NCBI GenBank assembly: GCA_031254685.1
Contig: JAIRTZ010000060.1
Coordinates: 1-29,284, forward strand
Origin: Methanomassiliicoccaceae archaeon
Lineage (GTDB): Archaea; Thermoplasmatota; Thermoplasmata; Methanomassiliicoccales; Methanomethylophilaceae
DNA length: 29,284 nucleotides
Direction: 5' to 3'
The position numbers were made by a program, and so were the translations under genes. Numbering within the stretch: position 1 is the first letter of the stretch; each line of letters opens with the position of its first letter. The notes beneath the pieces are model-generated. The model was not told where the DNA came from and made no database searches. It saw nothing but the letters and a program-made list of their open reading frames with translations. Of the stretch, positions 1 to 7,686 are shown piece by piece.

Positions 1-1027
1 TGATCGTACCGCCGTCGCCGCCTTTGCTGCTTCCTCCGCCGCCGCCGATGCCTGCGCCTCCCGAGGGAGGGCTGCCTGTCGCATATGCGCGGCCTCCGGC
101 GATCGTGTTTGGGCCGCCGTCCGCGCCGCCCGCCGGGATCCCGTTGCCGCCGCCGATGCCTGCGCCGCCGGCATCTCCTCCTATCGCATACACTGTACCG
201 CCAGTGATCGTGATGTTCCCGCCGTTGCCGCTTGTGCCGGCCACACCCGCGGCACCGCCTATGCCTCCGCCGCCGTATTGGTTGCTTCCCTTCGCATGCA
301 CGAAGCCGCCCTCTATCCTTATTGTGCCTCCGTTCCCGCCCGTGCCTAAATAACCTGCGCCGCCGCCGATGCCTGCGCTTCCACTGACGCCGGTCGCGGT
401 CACTGTCCCGCCGAGTATCGTTATCTTGCCGGCATCCCGGCCGTCGCCCGGATTGCCCGTACCCGAACCCATACCGCCGATGCCCGCATGATTGCCGGTG
501 GCTGTCACGTTCAATTCATCATTAACGTCATTACCGGTGGCGCTGTCTATGATTATCTCGGCGTCGCTGTGCGTTATGATGCTCCCAGAGATGTTGTTTT
601 CACCGAGTATCAAAAATTTCACTACGGCATCCGCGTCAATAAAGACGTTCCCGCTGATGTTTATCCCGTTGAACGTCACCGTTGTCTCCACGGTCACCAT
701 GAAGATGATCACCATGGGCAATGCGGTATGGAAAATTTGAGTGATCTCATACGTAAGGCCGTTCGCATCCTGATCAAATGTCAGATCAGTGCCCGAGTTC
801 GCCCATCCGGGACCGCTTCCCGGCGCAGTCAGATCGATCGTGTGGTCCGCGCCGACCGCGAATGCTTCGTTGTTATCTCCGGTCTGTTCGTTGAACACGC
901 CGAAGAACTGTACCGACATTATCACCGCTGCTGCCAATGCGACACACAGCGCCATATATCTCAGACCCGTGCCGCGGGCACGGGTATTGCGTTCATCCTC
1001 AATCCTGTTGCTCCTTCTCACAGCCAT
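1..1027 (-). CDS. Secreted glycine-rich repeat surface protein (adhesin-like), C-terminus cut by window edge
   Basis: The minus-strand frame is open from the ATG at 1027 to the window edge, giving 342 codons and no stop. Residues about 1-23 are charged and rich in Arg. Residues about 24-44 are hydrophobic (MALCVALAAAVIMSVQFFGV) and fit a signal peptide or signal anchor. Residues about 50-165 look like a beta-rich region. After that come repeats of about 30-35 residues built on GGxVxAxG followed by GAGIGGG and GGNGGxIxI; at least four are visible before the edge. Such repeats occur in adhesin-like and carbohydrate-binding surface proteins, so an extracellular role is inferred. No enzymatic motif is visible. 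The RBS is weak (GGGGAG just before the ATG). A TATA-like element at 1131-1143 suggests its own promoter. The plus-strand proline-rich ORF over it is a shadow of the Gly codons. Exact ligand and full length are unknown. Confidence 0.8.
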   Translation of the reverse strand, partial: MAVRRSNRIEDERNTRARGTGLRYMALCVALAAAVIMSVQFFGVFNEQTGDNNEAFAVGADHTIDLTAPGSGPGWANSGTDLTFDQDANGLTYEITQIFHTALPMVIIFMVTVETTVTFNGINISGNVFIDADAVVKFLILGENNISGSIITHSDAEIIIDSATGNDVNDELNVTATGNHAGIGGMGSGTGNPGDGRDAGKITILGGTVTATGVSGSAGIGGGAGYLGTGGNGGTIRIEGGFVHAKGSNQYGGGGIGGAAGVAGTSGNGGNITITGGTVYAIGGDAGGAGIGGGNGIPAGGADGGPNTIAGGRAYATGSPPSGGAGIGGGGGSSKGGDGGTI

Positions 1028-1130
1028 ATGACTCCCCGCCGGTGATGTCCCCGCCCGTGTCCGGCGGACCCGGCGACGGATCGGCCGTTCTCAAGAAAAG
1101 GACATTTTTTCTATGATTTTGGTAGCGTGG

Positions 1131-1143
1131 TTTAAATATAAAA
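1131..1143 (-). promoter_or_regulatory. TATA-like promoter of the glycine-rich surface protein gene
   Basis: On the minus strand this reads TTTTATATTTAAA. Transcription would begin near 1111, leaving a GC-rich 5' leader of about 80 nt before the ATG at 1027, long for this window, where most leaders are 0-50 nt. Confidence 0.45.
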
Positions 1144-1167
1144 CACTGTTCACAGAGCTTAACAGCG

Positions 1168-1178
1168 ATAAAAAAGGT
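1168..1178 (-). terminator. T-run terminator after the carS-HAD operon
   Basis: Downstream of the HAD phosphatase stop codon (1194) the minus strand reads a run of six T, preceded by an A/T-rich stretch. Archaeal RNA polymerase terminates at such T-runs without a strong hairpin. It also separates the operon from the surface-protein promoter just below. Confidence 0.35.
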
Positions 1179-1193
1179 ATTGTTTTTATAGCA

Positions 1194-1958
1194 TCATCTG
1201 AGGATGTCATCCACCGAGTTCACTACCTCCGTCGGCTTTATCTCCGATACGTCGAGGTCTGTTCTCTTTGCTTCGCCGGTGAGCACCATTATCGATCTTA
1301 TGCCTGAATCGGCGGCCATTTTCATGTCCGTGTATATGCGGTCGCCGATCATCACGGTCCCTTTCAGCGGGACGTTCATTCTCTCGGCCGCCATCTCCGC
1401 CATCAGTTTGTTCGGCTTTCCGATGACCGTCGCCTTTGTTCCCGTCATGGATTCGAAGAATCTTATGAACGGGCCGATGTCCACATCGTATCCCTGTTCG
1501 GTGGGACACAGATCATCGGGATGCGTGGCGACGAACAACGAACCTTTTTTTATGAATTGGTACGCGTTGTTCATCTTTTCGTAAGTTATCGATGTATCGA
1601 AGGCCAGCAGGACCATGTCCGGGTCCTTGTCGGCGATGCGTATCCCCGCTTCCTTTATCTCGTCGATGAATTTCGATGTCCCCAGCGGATATACCGTCTT
1701 TTCGGCGTAGTGTTTCTTGATGTACGTCACGGTCGCCGTCGTTGACGTCAGAATGTTGTCAACGGTGATCTTGAATCCCATCTTTGTGAGCTTGTTATAA
1801 TAATGCTTACGGTCGGACGCCGAATTATTCGTAAGGAATACGAACGGTATCTTCTTCGCTTTCAGCCTTTCGACGAATTCGGGCGCTCCCGGGATCACCG
1901 CGTCGCCTTTGTACACTGTGCCGTCCATGTCTATCATATATCCGGAAACGCCGTCCAT
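1194..1958 (-). CDS. HAD-superfamily IIA phosphatase (NagD-like)
   Basis: This 254-aa protein is a haloacid dehalogenase-type phosphatase of subclass IIA (NagD/AraL/phosphoglycolate phosphatase-like). Motif I is DMDGT with Asp10 as predicted nucleophile and Asp12 as acid/base. Motif II is LTNNS (Thr43). The motif III lysine lies in the GKPNK region. Motif IV is MIGDRIYTD, which binds Mg2+. The C2-type cap sits between motifs II and III as the subclass requires, and the length is usual. The natural substrate, a small phosphorylated metabolite, cannot be read from sequence. It is the last gene of a five-gene operon: its ATG follows the UDG stop by 4 nt, with GGTGAG as RBS. Confidence 0.88.
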   Translation of the reverse strand: MDGVSGYMIDMDGTVYKGDAVIPGAPEFVERLKAKKIPFVFLTNNSASDRKHYYNKLTKMGFKITVDNILTSTTATVTYIKKHYAEKTVYPLGTSKFIDEIKEAGIRIADKDPDMVLLAFDTSITYEKMNNAYQFIKKGSLFVATHPDDLCPTEQGYDVDIGPFIRFFESMTGTKATVIGKPNKLMAEMAAERMNVPLKGTVMIGDRIYTDMKMAADSGIRSIMVLTGEAKRTDLDVSEIKPTEVVNSVDDILR

Positions 1959-1962
1959 TCTC

Positions 1963-2496
1963 TCACCCCATATATTTCGTCCTCAGTATGTTCATCGTCC
2001 TTCTTAATTCCGCTTTTGAATCGTTGTTGTATATGCATGCGGCCGGGTGATACGCCGGCAGGAACGTCAATTCTTTGCCGCCGATGTTTATTTTCATCTC
2101 CTTGTTCACTATCTCGCCCATCTTGCCTTCGTATCCTATCAGGTCTCGGCATGCCGATCTCCCGAGACCGACTATAACTTTACGTCCGGATAATTCGTGC
2201 TCAAGGAACGGCCTGCAGGCGTCCATTTCCTCCTTCGTGGGGTCGCGGTTGCCGGGCGGCCTGCATTTCACGGTGTTCGTTATCAGCACGTCAGAACGTT
2301 TTATTCCCTCCTCCAGCATTATCTTCTCCAATAATTTTCCTGACCTTCCGACGAACGGCCTTCCGATCAGGTCCTCATTCTCGCCGGGGGCCTCGCCCAC
2401 GAATATGACGTTTGACGACGGATCGCCGTCGGGCATCACGATCTTCGTTCTGAATTGGCAAAGAGCGCATCGGGTGCAGTTCTTTTCCGGGATCAT
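1963..2496 (-). CDS. Family-4 uracil-DNA glycosylase (Fe-S)
   Basis: This 177-aa enzyme removes uracil from DNA in base-excision repair. Four cysteines that fit a [4Fe-4S] cluster are visible: Cys7 and Cys10 (CTRC), Cys78 in VKCRPPGNR and Cys94 in ACRPF. Their 3- and 16-residue spacing matches the archaeal family-4 pattern. The active-site motif GEAPGENED is at residues 34-42 and the HPAA motif is near residue 148, ending the catalytic fold. Length is typical of family 4. It lies 4 nt after the diaminopimelate dehydrogenase stop and 4 nt before the HAD phosphatase start, so it is surely co-transcribed. The neighbours give no repair context. Confidence 0.93.
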   Translation of the reverse strand: MIPEKNCTRCALCQFRTKIVMPDGDPSSNVIFVGEAPGENEDLIGRPFVGRSGKLLEKIMLEEGIKRSDVLITNTVKCRPPGNRDPTKEEMDACRPFLEHELSGRKVIVGLGRSACRDLIGYEGKMGEIVNKEMKINIGGKELTFLPAYHPAACIYNNDSKAELRRTMNILRTKYMG

Positions 2497-2500
2497 GCGA

Positions 2501-3481
2501 TCACAGGAATTCCTTTATCTGCTCGTTCCTGCCCTTCGGGGAAAGATAGGAGAGCGGTATGTCCAACGCCGTCTTCGCTCCGAATTCGTTCTCGCCGGAG
2601 AGTCTGAACGCGGCCCTCGCGAACGCTGTCATTATGGACGCCGTGAACTCCGGATTGCTGCCGAATCTCATCGAGTACGACATCGCATATCCTTCGCCGC
2701 CGGCAGTTTCGCCGTTGCGAAAGACGTGGCCTCCGTGTGGCATCTTGCCGTGATCGCGTTCCAATACCTCGGAAGAGACAAAATTTATCTCTACGTCGTA
2801 ATCAGCGAAATAATTGGGCATCTCCCTTATCGTTTTGGCTATCTTTTCCTTGTCCGCGCCTTCTTTGACCGCTACGTAACATACGCGCTTGTGCTTCTGC
2901 CTCGCCGTATATTCTTTCTTTGAGCCGTTGCTCACCTCATCCATAACGTCCTCGTACGGCACCGTGTATTGTATCGCGCCCGTTACTCCGTCTATTCTCC
3001 TGATGGCCTCGGAGTGCCCCTGGCTGACGCCGGGGCCCCAGAACGACTGGCTCTTCCCTTCCGGTAACAGGAATGAGAATAACGCTTTCATCATCGAGAA
3101 CAGTCCGGGATCCCATCCCGCCGATATTATCGCCGCCTTCTTATGCGCCTTCGCCTGTCTGTCCACCGCGTCCAGATATTCGGATATCCTCAGATGGTTG
3201 TCGAACGTGTCGACGATGTTGAAATGTTTTGCCAGCTCGGGCCCCTGTACCGGGAGGTCCGTCGCGGACCCGCCGCACAGGAGCATGACGTCGATCTTAT
3301 TCACATAATCGAGCACTTTGTCGACGGATGTCGCCTTCACGCCGGATATCGTCTTTATCTTGGACGGGTCGCGTCTTGTGAATATGGCCTCCAGCGAAAT
3401 GTCATCATTTTTTGCTATGGTCCTTTCGACGCCTTTGGCAATATTCCCGTAACCGTATATTCCGACCCTTATCTTTTTCAT
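2501..3481 (-). CDS. ddh: meso-Diaminopimelate D-dehydrogenase
   Basis: This 326-aa protein matches NADP-dependent meso-DAP dehydrogenase, which interconverts tetrahydrodipicolinate plus ammonia with meso-DAP in one step of lysine synthesis. The N-terminus has the Rossmann motif VGIYGYGNIA (about residues 5-14). Family sequences follow: LCGGSATDLP, VDTFDNH, ISAGWDPGLFS, and FWGPGVSQGHSEAIRRIDGV, which builds the DAP site. Length matches the bacterial enzymes (about 320-330 aa). The start chosen is ATG 3481, whose A-T-G overlaps the pyrE TGA (ATGA) and has GAGGT seven bases upstream. A TTG six bases earlier has no such support. In an archaeon without a peptidoglycan need, the product would feed lysine. 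The enzyme is mainly bacterial, so transfer is possible. Confidence 0.9.
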   Translation of the reverse strand: MKKIRVGIYGYGNIAKGVERTIAKNDDISLEAIFTRRDPSKIKTISGVKATSVDKVLDYVNKIDVMLLCGGSATDLPVQGPELAKHFNIVDTFDNHLRISEYLDAVDRQAKAHKKAAIISAGWDPGLFSMMKALFSFLLPEGKSQSFWGPGVSQGHSEAIRRIDGVTGAIQYTVPYEDVMDEVSNGSKKEYTARQKHKRVCYVAVKEGADKEKIAKTIREMPNYFADYDVEINFVSSEVLERDHGKMPHGGHVFRNGETAGGEGYAMSYSMRFGSNPEFTASIMTAFARAAFRLSGENEFGAKTALDIPLSYLSPKGRNEQIKEFL

Positions 3482-4014
3482 GGACAATACCTCTTCAGCA
3501 GGTCCGACGCTTTGACCAATGCCGTTAACGTGACGTTGATGTTCTTCAGCGCGTCCCTTCCGCCCGCCTCCCGGTCTATCACCGCATATATCTCGTTGAC
3601 CGATGCGCCCGCCTCCCTTAATGTTCCGATGGCGGATATACAGGAGCCGGCCGATGTTATGACGTCCTCGATAACGAGCACGTTATCCCCTTTGTTAAGG
3701 TCGCCCTCTATCAGTTTTGATGTCCCGTGATCTTTCTTCTCCTTGCGCACCATCACGTACGGGATGCCGGTTGCGAGAGATAACGCGGCGGCCAGCGGCA
3801 CGGAACCCAATACGACGCCGGCTATGCGGTCATATCTTTTTCCGGTCGCCTGGATATTCTCGGCCATCAGCTGTGATATCAGGTACAGCACCTTCGGGTT
3901 TGTGCTTGCTTTCTTTATGTCGATGTAATAATTGCTCTTGGCGCCGGATGCCAACGTGAAATCCCCGAACTGCAGCGCCCCGCATTCCTTTAACGCTTTT
4001 CTCATTTCGCTCAT
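3478..4014 (-). CDS. pyrE: Orotate phosphoribosyltransferase
   Basis: This 178-aa enzyme converts orotate plus PRPP to OMP in pyrimidine synthesis. The PRPP-binding loop VLVIEDVITSAGS is at about residues 112-124. The N-terminal FTLASGAKSNYYIDIKK is typical for substrate contact, and the flexible catalytic loop region VRKEKKDHGTSK is at about 89-100. Length and motif order match archaeal PyrE. The ATG at 4014 comes 4 nt after the carS stop, with GGTGAT as a likely RBS inside the end of carS. The stop overlaps the ddh start by 4 bp, so translation of the two is probably coupled. Confidence 0.96.
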   Translation of the reverse strand: MSEMRKALKECGALQFGDFTLASGAKSNYYIDIKKASTNPKVLYLISQLMAENIQATGKRYDRIAGVVLGSVPLAAALSLATGIPYVMVRKEKKDHGTSKLIEGDLNKGDNVLVIEDVITSAGSCISAIGTLREAGASVNEIYAVIDREAGGRDALKNINVTLTALVKASDLLKRYCP

Positions 4015-4018
4015 GTCA

Positions 4019-4591
4019 TCACCACGGTACGTCCTTCAGTTTCATCTTATATCCGAGTATGTTCATCGCACGGTGCAATAATAATGTTACAATCAGTAAG
4101 AAGATCAGCGCGAGTATGTGCCATTCGTGTATGTACGTGTCGTACACCCATCTCCAATGGAATAACGCCGTCAGAAGGAACGCGCCGATGACGAAATCGA
4201 ATTGGTCCAATATCGGCGCCTTCTTGCCCCTCGCGATCCCGAGCCGTCTTTTTATGAACGACCCCATCAGATCGCCGAGCAGCGCCCCGAAGGACAGGCA
4301 TATCACTATTCCCAGCCCCTTCCAGAAGTCGATGTATCCCCACAGGCCGTCCTTGTCGAATATGTATGAAATTCCCATAAGTATGATTCCGAGGGCCACC
4401 CCGGCCAGGCCTCCGCCGAAGAATCCCCTCCACGTCTTTCCGTCGCCCAATATCCTCTTCCCGTTGATCGACCTTCCGAAGTCCATCGGCTTACCGCCGC
4501 CGAACACCACTGCGGCGGAGTTCGGAAGCATTGCGGGCAAGAATACCCACAGCCCTATGAGCATGATCACGACGACATCCAGCACATCCAT
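4019..4591 (-). CDS. carS: CDP-archaeol synthase
   Basis: This 190-aa integral membrane protein transfers CMP from CTP to the unsaturated archaetidic acid precursor, giving CDP-archaeol for ether phospholipids. It has about five hydrophobic segments, starting at residues 5-25. Family motifs visible are GRSINGKRILGDGKTWRGFFGG (about 39-61; cytosolic, CTP/metal site), LGDLMGSFIKRRLGI and PILDQFDFVIGA (about 125-138). Length is usual. It is the first gene of the operon and has its own TATA box about 36-43 bp upstream, with GGAG before the ATG. Confidence 0.94.
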   Translation of the reverse strand: MDVLDVVVIMLIGLWVFLPAMLPNSAAVVFGGGKPMDFGRSINGKRILGDGKTWRGFFGGGLAGVALGIILMGISYIFDKDGLWGYIDFWKGLGIVICLSFGALLGDLMGSFIKRRLGIARGKKAPILDQFDFVIGAFLLTALFHWRWVYDTYIHEWHILALIFLLIVTLLLHRAMNILGYKMKLKDVPW

Positions 4592-4626
4592 TGCGTAACT
4601 CCCGTTGCGGCAACGTCAAAGGACCG

Positions 4627-4634
4627 TATAAATG
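4627..4634 (-). promoter_or_regulatory. TATA box of the carS operon
   Basis: The minus strand reads CATTTATAC. The predicted transcription start is near 4604, leaving a leader of about 13 nt that contains GGGAG as RBS for carS. This is the only clear promoter ahead of the five genes carS to HAD. Positions 4635-4675 show nothing else recognised. Confidence 0.55.
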
Positions 4635-4675
4635 CTTTCAACTTTGTCAGAGGATTCGTTCCTGTATACGGCGAA

Positions 4676-4966
4676 TTAATCGGTGCCATATACGTTCTTA
4701 TGGTCGCAGACCCGAAAAAGATTCACGAAGATGATACCGTTCGTTCTCTCCACCTGATAGAGGATACGATGCCCGTCACTTATGTCATATGAGTAATAAT
4801 CAGACAGTTTGCCTCTTTTGCGGATCCCTATCTTTTCCGGCCATTTCGAACGTCTCAGTTCGGCAATGCCGTCATCAACCCTCCTCATAAGATCTTCCGG
4901 AGACTTTTTTCTTTTCGCCTTGTATAGTTTTTTGAATTGAGGTGATGATAATATCTCGTTCGCCAC
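4676..4966 (-). CDS. RelE/ParE-superfamily toxin
   Basis: This 96-aa basic protein has the RelE fold pattern: an N-terminal helical Lys/Arg-rich half (FKKLYKAKRKK), a central IRKRGKLSDYYSYDISDGHRILYQV strand region (about 47-71), and the C-terminal VCDHKNVYG ending typical of RelE/YoeB-like mRNA interferases. Arg and His residues fit a ribosome-dependent RNase, inferred from the family. Translation begins at GTG 4966 with GAGAGGT seven bases upstream. It is 12 nt after the antitoxin gene, the usual antitoxin-toxin order. The lineage within the superfamily is not certain. Confidence 0.8.
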   Translation of the reverse strand: MANEILSSPQFKKLYKAKRKKSPEDLMRRVDDGIAELRRSKWPEKIGIRKRGKLSDYYSYDISDGHRILYQVERTNGIIFVNLFRVCDHKNVYGTD

Positions 4967-4978
4967 TTATATGACCTC

Positions 4979-5230
4979 TCATTCTCTCAATACTTTAAAA
5001 AATTCCTCATCTGTATAAGATCCGGGTATATGGATGGCCTTTCCGTTTTTGAACTCGTTCATACTGATCCGCAGATCCTTTTCTTCTTCCTGTGTGATCG
5101 GATCGTCGTCGAGATAGTCCAATTCATCATCAACAATGAGAACATTCACGGACCGGACGGATTTAACGTCCTTCGCATAAACATCTGTGATCTTCGAAGT
5201 ATGTATCTTTTTTTTAGTTTCCTTGGACAT
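4979..5230 (-). CDS. Putative antitoxin of the RelE-type module
   Basis: This 83-aa protein is called antitoxin mainly from its position just before the toxin gene, its size and its charge. The N-terminus is Lys-rich (possible DNA contact). The middle is very acidic (DDELDYLDDDPITQEEEKD, about residues 34-52). The tail IPGSYTDEEFFKVLRE could wrap the toxin. No ribbon-helix-helix or HTH signature is obvious, so I cannot name the antitoxin family. A TATA-like element and a palindrome lie upstream and fit autoregulation. Confidence 0.65.
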   Translation of the reverse strand: MSKETKKKIHTSKITDVYAKDVKSVRSVNVLIVDDELDYLDDDPITQEEEKDLRISMNEFKNGKAIHIPGSYTDEEFFKVLRE

Positions 5231-5267
5231 ATCTCATTTCTCTTTGCTGATGTTCAGTAAGATCGTT

Positions 5268-5296
5268 TGATAAAAATGTTCGCATTACATGTAGTG
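5268..5296 (-). promoter_or_regulatory. Promoter with palindromic putative operator of the toxin-antitoxin module
   Basis: A TATA-like element (minus: AACATTTTTATCA, 5268-5280) lies about 40 bp upstream of the antitoxin ATG. Directly upstream of it, 5283-5296 is a 14-bp imperfect palindrome, CATTACATGTAGTG, with a perfect central TACATGTA. Toxin-antitoxin complexes usually repress at such dyads. The binding is inferred. Confidence 0.45.
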
Positions 5297-5305
5297 TAGC
5301 TGTTC

Positions 5306-7201
5306 CTATGAGCGGTCTTTTTTACGATCTGAGAAAAAACCCGCAACATCCCCGACAACATCGAGCGAACGCTTCGCCGCGAGCAGCTGATACGCGGCTG
5401 CCCGTTTGTCCAGTATCACGGCCGCCCCTGCGTCGCTCTCCGAACGTATCAGCCGTCCCATCGCCTGCCTCATCTTCCTCAGCGTGGGTGTGAGCACCGC
5501 AAGCTCCCATCCGTTCCCCGACCTTATGTCGTAGTACCGCTGCAGCGCGTCCTGCTTCGCTCCGGGCCTCGCGAACGGCATCCCGGCGAGTATCGCTATC
5601 TCCATTTCTTTACCGGGGAAATCGATCCCTTCGCTTATCCTTCCGCCGCAGACCGCGAACAGTATCCCTTCCTTGGATCGTTTAAATTCGTCCACCATCC
5701 GCTGATGTTCCGAATTGGTCATTCCCTTCCTTTCTATGAAGACCTTACGATCGGTGCGGCCGCATATGCCGTCCTTGATCATCGTGTCCATCGTCGTGTA
5801 CGAGTTGAAGAACACCGCCGTGTTCCTTTTCTCCGAGTTCGCGATGCTCACGATGTGATCCTCCATCCTCGGCATTATCGTATCGTCCTGTCTGAGTTCC
5901 TCATGCCTCGATGTAACGTCGGTTGCGTGTATCGTTAAAAGATTGTTCGGGTCGAACGGGGACGCGAATCGGGCGATCCTCGCGTCCTCCAATCCCAAAA
6001 CGTTGCGGTATTCCGTTAACGGCTCCAGAGTCCCGGACATGTGTATCGAGGCGTGACACGACCGTAACGGTTCGGCCGCCTCGTACGGGTCCATGCAGAA
6101 CGCCTCCAGCGCCGAATCGTCGCCGACTATCAGTTTTACGTATATCTCGTCCTCCGAGTTCATCCAGAACTGAACGAATGCGCCGAGCGATCGCATGTAC
6201 GACCTCGGTAATTTCCCGTTCGTCTTCTTCGTCTCCGCGACGATCTCTCCGTGCTCTATCAATGCTTTGCATACGTTCCCCGTCTTGTATGAGGACAGAT
6301 TCAATTCTTCCAGAAGGCCGTCCTCTATGAAGTACGGAGGTATCAGACCGTCCTCGTCCTTCAGGAATTCTTGTTTTGCTTCGAGTATCTTCCCTCTGAC
6401 CACGCCGATCACGTCTGTCGCCGATATCCCGTTGAACACCTCCGGGTCCTTCCATTCCTTCGCCTCGCTTTCCGCGAGGTCGAGCGCGCGCATTGTGTAA
6501 CGCGACGTCATCACCTCCCTCAGGTGATCCGGGAGGTTGTGCGCCTCGTCCACTATTATGATGATGTTCGCGAGATGCGTGTTCAGCCATCCCAGGAATC
6601 TTTGTCTCGTTCCCGGGACGAAGATGAAATGATACGGCGCGATGACGACGTCCGCGTTCTGGATCAGACGTTTCATCATCTCGTACGGGCATAATCCCTT
6701 TTCCAAAGCGTACGCGCTGAATTCGTCCGACGTCGGCATCCTGGAGCTGCAGAATTCTATGTGCTCCTTCATGTCTGTCTCTAAGATGTTGTCATAGAAC
6801 CTGCATCCCGCGGCGGTACCCGTGCGTTTCTTGAATTCGGCGCAGAACTTCGACAGCTCGTCCGGAGAGCCGGACATCAATTCCGGGTCGGACATGATCT
6901 TTGGGCACGTCGACGCGCCTCTGCCCTGTATTCCCAATGCGAACAATTTCCTTATCTTGGAGATCTTCCTCAGCTCGAGTATCGCCTGCTTCTGCTGCGA
7001 GCTCGTTCTCGTGAGATACACTATCTTCTTCCCTTTGTCAAGCGCGTACGGCAATGCGCCCGCCAGGGCGCAGACTGTCTTTCCCGTTCCGGTGCCCGAC
7101 TCGATGATGCACGGCAGACCGTCCTTGACACATTCGTTCACGAACTCGACAAACTCCTTCTGCGACTTTCTGGGCGTGTACGGGAACAGGTGCACACACA
7201 T
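5306..7201 (-). CDS. XPD/Rad3-like Fe-S superfamily-2 DNA helicase
   Basis: This roughly 631-aa 5'-3' DNA helicase of the XPD/Rad3/DinG group acts in DNA repair. Visible are Walker A GTGTGKT (about 36-42), four cysteines for the Fe-S domain (about 99, 120, 133 and 171), DEAH (about 218-221), a Q-motif-like FPYTPRKSQ at the N-terminus, the motif IV-V region (CGGRISEGIDFPG) and motif VI QAMGRLIRSESD near 590. Length is close to archaeal XPD. The start is uncertain: ATG 7201 is used, GTG 7204 is just upstream, and GTG 7195 would suit a leaderless transcript because the TATA-like element at 7216-7225 predicts a start there. The promoter carries the 28-bp element shared with the RPA operon, which supports a damage or replication role. 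Confidence 0.92.
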   Translation of the reverse strand: MCVHLFPYTPRKSQKEFVEFVNECVKDGLPCIIESGTGTGKTVCALAGALPYALDKGKKIVYLTRTSSQQKQAILELRKISKIRKLFALGIQGRGASTCPKIMSDPELMSGSPDELSKFCAEFKKRTGTAAGCRFYDNILETDMKEHIEFCSSRMPTSDEFSAYALEKGLCPYEMMKRLIQNADVVIAPYHFIFVPGTRQRFLGWLNTHLANIIIIVDEAHNLPDHLREVMTSRYTMRALDLAESEAKEWKDPEVFNGISATDVIGVVRGKILEAKQEFLKDEDGLIPPYFIEDGLLEELNLSSYKTGNVCKALIEHGEIVAETKKTNGKLPRSYMRSLGAFVQFWMNSEDEIYVKLIVGDDSALEAFCMDPYEAAEPLRSCHASIHMSGTLEPLTEYRNVLGLEDARIARFASPFDPNNLLTIHATDVTSRHEELRQDDTIMPRMEDHIVSIANSEKRNTAVFFNSYTTMDTMIKDGICGRTDRKVFIERKGMTNSEHQRMVDEFKRSKEGILFAVCGGRISEGIDFPGKEMEIAILAGMPFARPGAKQDALQRYYDIRSGNGWELAVLTPTLRKMRQAMGRLIRSESDAGAAVILDKRAAAYQLLAAKRSLDVVGDVAGFFSDRKKDRS

Positions 7202-7215
7202 CACTTGCGGTATGA

Positions 7216-7225
7216 GTATATGAAT
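7216..7225 (-). promoter_or_regulatory. TATA-like element of the helicase gene
   Basis: The minus strand reads ATTCATATAC directly after the conserved 28-bp element. Transcription would start near 7195, at or within the first codons, so the mRNA is probably leaderless; no RBS is visible. Confidence 0.4.
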
Positions 7226-7253
7226 GATGCTAGGGGGTGACCGAAACTACCTC
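7226..7253 (-). promoter_or_regulatory. Conserved upstream element, copy A (helicase promoter)
   Basis: Read on the minus strand this 28-bp stretch begins GAGGTAGTTTCGGTCACC and ends AGCATC. It equals copy B (16905-16932) except for one base. The core TTTCGGTCACC is at 7236-7246. It ends immediately before the TATA-like element of the helicase gene, and copy B has the same placement before the RPA TATA box. A regulator-binding site is inferred. Confidence 0.6.
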
Positions 7254-7269
7254 CTTACACCGTCGGCGC

Positions 7270-7635
7270 TCAGAGGATGTGATACAGATATGCGGGTATT
7301 CTGCACAAGACCTCTTCGCCGCAATTATCGCCGGTCTTTCGGATCTTGTCGCCTCCTCTCCGTCTGAGGTTGTGTATGTTCTCTTCGGAGCATTTCCATT
7401 CGGCAGCCAATTTTCTGATGTATTGGAACGGTATCAGCCACGCTCTCGCCTCTTTGAACGAAAGTCCGGCCTTGTCCTGGAGTAAATAAACGGCTGTGAG
7501 ATATTCTTCCTTCCCCGCCTTTTCCGCCCACCATGACAGAATGCTCTGTTCTGCGTCGGAAACGTTGGCAGCGATCTGTTCTTTGGATCCGCTCGCATAC
7601 ATATTACTAACAATAATGTTATTAACATATAACAT
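7270..7635 (-). CDS. Small orphan protein with sigma-region-4-like helix-turn-helix
   Basis: This 121-aa protein is not assigned to a named family. The ATG at 7635 is well supported by GAGGAGG eight bases upstream; Met12 is a weaker alternative. Residues about 20-70 are predicted helical (AEQSILSWWAEKAGKEEYLT, then LLQDKAGLSFKEARAWL). Residues about 74-102 (YIRKLAAEWK, turn CSE, ENIHNLRRRGGDKI) resemble the helix-turn-helix of sigma-region-4-like regulators, with a basic recognition helix. A DNA-binding role is inferred. The gene is flanked by two copies of the TTTCGGTCACC core: one upstream (copy C) in promoter position, the other downstream in the helicase promoter. It could be the regulator or a member of that regulon. 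The 5' end is more A/T-rich than its neighbours. Confidence 0.6.
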   Translation of the reverse strand: MLYVNNIIVSNMYASGSKEQIAANVSDAEQSILSWWAEKAGKEEYLTAVYLLQDKAGLSFKEARAWLIPFQYIRKLAAEWKCSEENIHNLRRRGGDKIRKTGDNCGEEVLCRIPAYLYHIL

Positions 7636-7686
7636 TACCTTTCCTCCTCACAAATTTCATCCAACCTTTCCTTTGGATAACAGGGA

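Noticed and set aside
24..353. Proline-rich plus-strand ORF
   Set aside because: It is the antisense reading of Gly-rich codons in the surface protein; no RBS or promoter.
5901..6692. 263-aa minus-strand ORF inside the helicase gene
   Set aside because: Arg-rich out-of-frame shadow of the helicase in GC-biased codons.
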